In this document: positions 62,538 through 64,000 of the stretch, one piece after another
How positions within the stretch are numbered: position 1 is the stretch's first letter
Layout of the letters: each line of letters starts with the position of its first letter
Origin: Clostridium sp. BSD9I1
GTDB lineage: Bacteria; Bacillota; Clostridia; Clostridiales; Clostridiaceae
DNA length: 64,000 bases
Reading direction: 5' to 3'
NCBI RefSeq assembly: GCF_900185645.1
Contig: NZ_FYAM01000023.1
Coordinates: 1,054,001 to 1,118,000 of the forward strand
Made by a program: the position numbers and the translations under genes
Notes under the pieces: model-generated
Seen by the model: only the letters and a program-made list of their open reading frames with translations
Databases searched by the model: none
Told to the model about the DNA's origin: nothing

Positions 62538-63236
62538 TTAATATTCTTCTATATCAGCATTCATGGCCAATGTAATATTTAGGTTGCCATTTCTACATCT
62601 AAGTGAATCTAAGAATTCTTTTTGACTTATATTATTATCCATTGTTATTGTATAAACAAGCTGAAACAAGCTGCCTAAGTCAGTAGTTTTAACCTTTTTA
62701 AGCTCATAACTCTTTGTGTACTTTTCAAATATTTCATCAAAAGCTCCTTCATAATGTAAATTTTCTGGAATAGTTATTTTAAGAATCTTTTGTGATGTTT
62801 TATTAGCGCCAAAATTAAATATATTGATTATAAACATAAGCAAGCAAAGGAACACTGTAAAGATAGCTGCATATCCAAAAGCCCCAACTCCACAAGCAAG
62901 TCCTGCTGCCATTGTAAATAGTATATAAGAAATTGCCTTCGGATCTCCTGGTTCACTTCTAAATTTAATAATTGAGAAAGCACCTGCTAAGCTGAACGCC
63001 CTTGCAAGATTGCTTCCTATTAAAAGTACAATTATAGAAATAACTACGGGTAAAATAACTAAAGTAACTGAAAAGTTTTGAGAATGCCCTCTTTTACTTG
63101 AAGTCTTCATATAAGTAAGGCTTATAATTCCTCCTAAAATGAAAGCAACAATTATTGTAAATATCGAATCCATTAAAGGTATTGTTGTACTAGTTGTGGT
63201 TGTGTTAGATGCTGTGTTAAATATTGTTTCGAACAT
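62538..63236 (-). CDS. DUF4956 membrane protein
   Basis: 232 residues: four N-terminal membrane helices with the family motif LARAFSLAGAFSIIKFRSEPGDPKAISYILFTMAAGLACGVGA, then a cytosolic ferredoxin-like domain. Usually found beside VTC-domain proteins and CotH kinases in putative polyphosphate or spore-associated loci. Overlaps the upstream VTC gene by 64 nt. GGGGAG site within that gene. Confidence 0.9.
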   Translation of the reverse strand: MFETIFNTASNTTTTSTTIPLMDSIFTIIVAFILGGIISLTYMKTSSKRGHSQNFSVTLVILPVVISIIVLLIGSNLARAFSLAGAFSIIKFRSEPGDPKAISYILFTMAAGLACGVGAFGYAAIFTVFLCLLMFIINIFNFGANKTSQKILKITIPENLHYEGAFDEIFEKYTKSYELKKVKTTDLGSLFQLVYTITMDNNISQKEFLDSLRCRNGNLNITLAMNADIEEY

Positions 63237-63973
63237 AAATTCATTTCTCCCCTCAAGTTCATATTATTTAACAACATTTTTTCATATTCTTTTCCATACT
63301 TTGAAAAACTCGTTTTAAAGATCTTATATTCTGAAAGCATTTGTGATAGCCATAATGGCATGCTGCTTCCAACTTTTATCTCCATTAGCCATTTATCATC
63401 ATCTACTAGACTTTCTCCATGATCTCCACTTTCAAGTCTTAAGTCATATCTTCTTGTCCTTATATTTGTATCAAAGGTTATTCTTATATCTCTATTTTCT
63501 TTACAAAATAGTGATTTTCTCTCATAGGCTACATAAACTTTAGGCTCTAAGTCATACATCTTTAGCATATATTGAATTTCATTTATAACCTGTTTATTCA
63601 TATAATCCTTTATCTCAGGCTTTTCTTTAGTGTATGCAAACTCATAAGCTTCATTTAATTTTAATTTTGTTCTTCTTTTGCTCCCGACCCCAGCGACTTT
63701 TTTCTTGACCTCAAAATATATCTTTTCATTTCTTTCAGGAATTCCATATGCTCTAATTCTAAGCTTTTCTTTATATCTTGGCTTTGACAAAGAAGTTCTT
63801 ATTAAATGATTATCTTTTGTATCTAAGTAAATATTGCTTATGGTGTATAACTCGTGGTTTCTGTTATACTCATCCAACTCCATATATTTTAAAAGTCTTC
63901 CTTGAATTTCTTCATATATTGACTTATCAATTAAATACTTAACTTCGTGCCTTTTAAAAACCTCAATAGCCAT
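63173..63973 (-). CDS. VTC-domain protein (polyphosphate polymerase-like)
   Basis: 266 residues with the VTC tunnel signature: RHEVKYLI near the start, IYLDT, KLRIRAYG, IYFEVKKKVAG, VYVAYERKSLF, RITFDTNIRTRR and LMEIKVGSSMPLWLSQML. Basic and acidic residues match nucleotide-dependent polyphosphate polymerases. No SPX domain. It ends 64 nt into the DUF4956 gene, with a Gln/Leu-rich tail. A CotH-like gene would be expected just upstream of the window's edge. Confidence 0.88.
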   Translation of the reverse strand: MAIEVFKRHEVKYLIDKSIYEEIQGRLLKYMELDEYNRNHELYTISNIYLDTKDNHLIRTSLSKPRYKEKLRIRAYGIPERNEKIYFEVKKKVAGVGSKRRTKLKLNEAYEFAYTKEKPEIKDYMNKQVINEIQYMLKMYDLEPKVYVAYERKSLFCKENRDIRITFDTNIRTRRYDLRLESGDHGESLVDDDKWLMEIKVGSSMPLWLSQMLSEYKIFKTSFSKYGKEYEKMLLNNMNLRGEMNLCSKQYLTQHLTQPQLVQQYL

Positions 63974-64000
63974 TATGATTCTCCTTTCATTAATTCATTC

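Overview
The window is AT-rich, with strong Shine-Dalgarno sites, many TTG/GTG starts, T-box and FMN riboswitches, and sporulation-type promoters. Together these point to a spore-forming Clostridium (Firmicutes). It reads as ordinary chromosome. I see no tRNA or rRNA gene, no CRISPR array, no insertion-sequence transposase and no prophage block. Identifications come from reading motifs by eye; no database search was run.

Layout. 1-5.3 kb: 5' part of parE, a HesB/IscA-like gene with an in-frame UGA that is probably selenocysteine, a small membrane protein, a TPR protein and ptsI. 5.7-11.1 kb: a Na+-amino-acid symporter plus threonine deaminase pair, then a GntR-controlled ABC exporter operon behind a perfect 20-bp-arm palindrome. 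11.2-15.9 kb: a membrane-anchored protein, a Fe/Mn superoxide dismutase, then a cluster of small odd proteins (DUF4250, two paralogues, a beta-flower protein) facing two acidic/collagen-like/Trp-rich paralogues with sigma-K-like promoters, probably spore-coat related. 16-25 kb: a UvrC N-terminal homologue, Nudix, MBL, MATE, RNase Z, an rRNA m5C methyltransferase, a broken lipid-kinase gene, a diguanylate cyclase and DUF523. 25-28 kb: brnQ behind an Ile-type T-box, an Lrp regulator and an AhpD-like protein. 28-36 kb: a large SBBP/HYR beta-propeller protein, a two-component system with a membrane-anchored propeller protein, and HtrA. 36-42.4 kb: truA, an Rrf2 regulator plus methyltransferase, a 32-aa ORF with a long structured leader, two DUF421 paralogues and an ABC-F ATPase. 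42.5-46.6 kb: ribD-ribE-ribBA-ribH behind an FMN riboswitch. 46.6-56.3 kb: mnmH (tRNA 2-selenouridine synthase), ridA, a lipoprotein, hutG, a DsrE-like protein, a large permease, bioY facing birA with a BirA operator, a YfcE phosphodiesterase and an EamA transporter. 56.5-61.5 kb: a secreted protein, an ABC exporter and a two-component system, probably an envelope-stress or antimicrobial-peptide module. 61.5-64 kb: DUF368, DUF4956 and a VTC-domain protein.

Two signals deserve most attention. First, the HesB-like gene has an in-frame UGA exactly where the family has its key Cys (GYG-U-GGP), with a hairpin at the right distance to be a bacterial SECIS; a selenium-using enzyme, mnmH, sits about 45 kb away. 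Second, at least five intergenic copies of a palindromic, structured repeat share end motifs and an internal core. Paired-base changes between two copies preserve the long stem, as expected of a mobile or functional structured element that has not been catalogued here.
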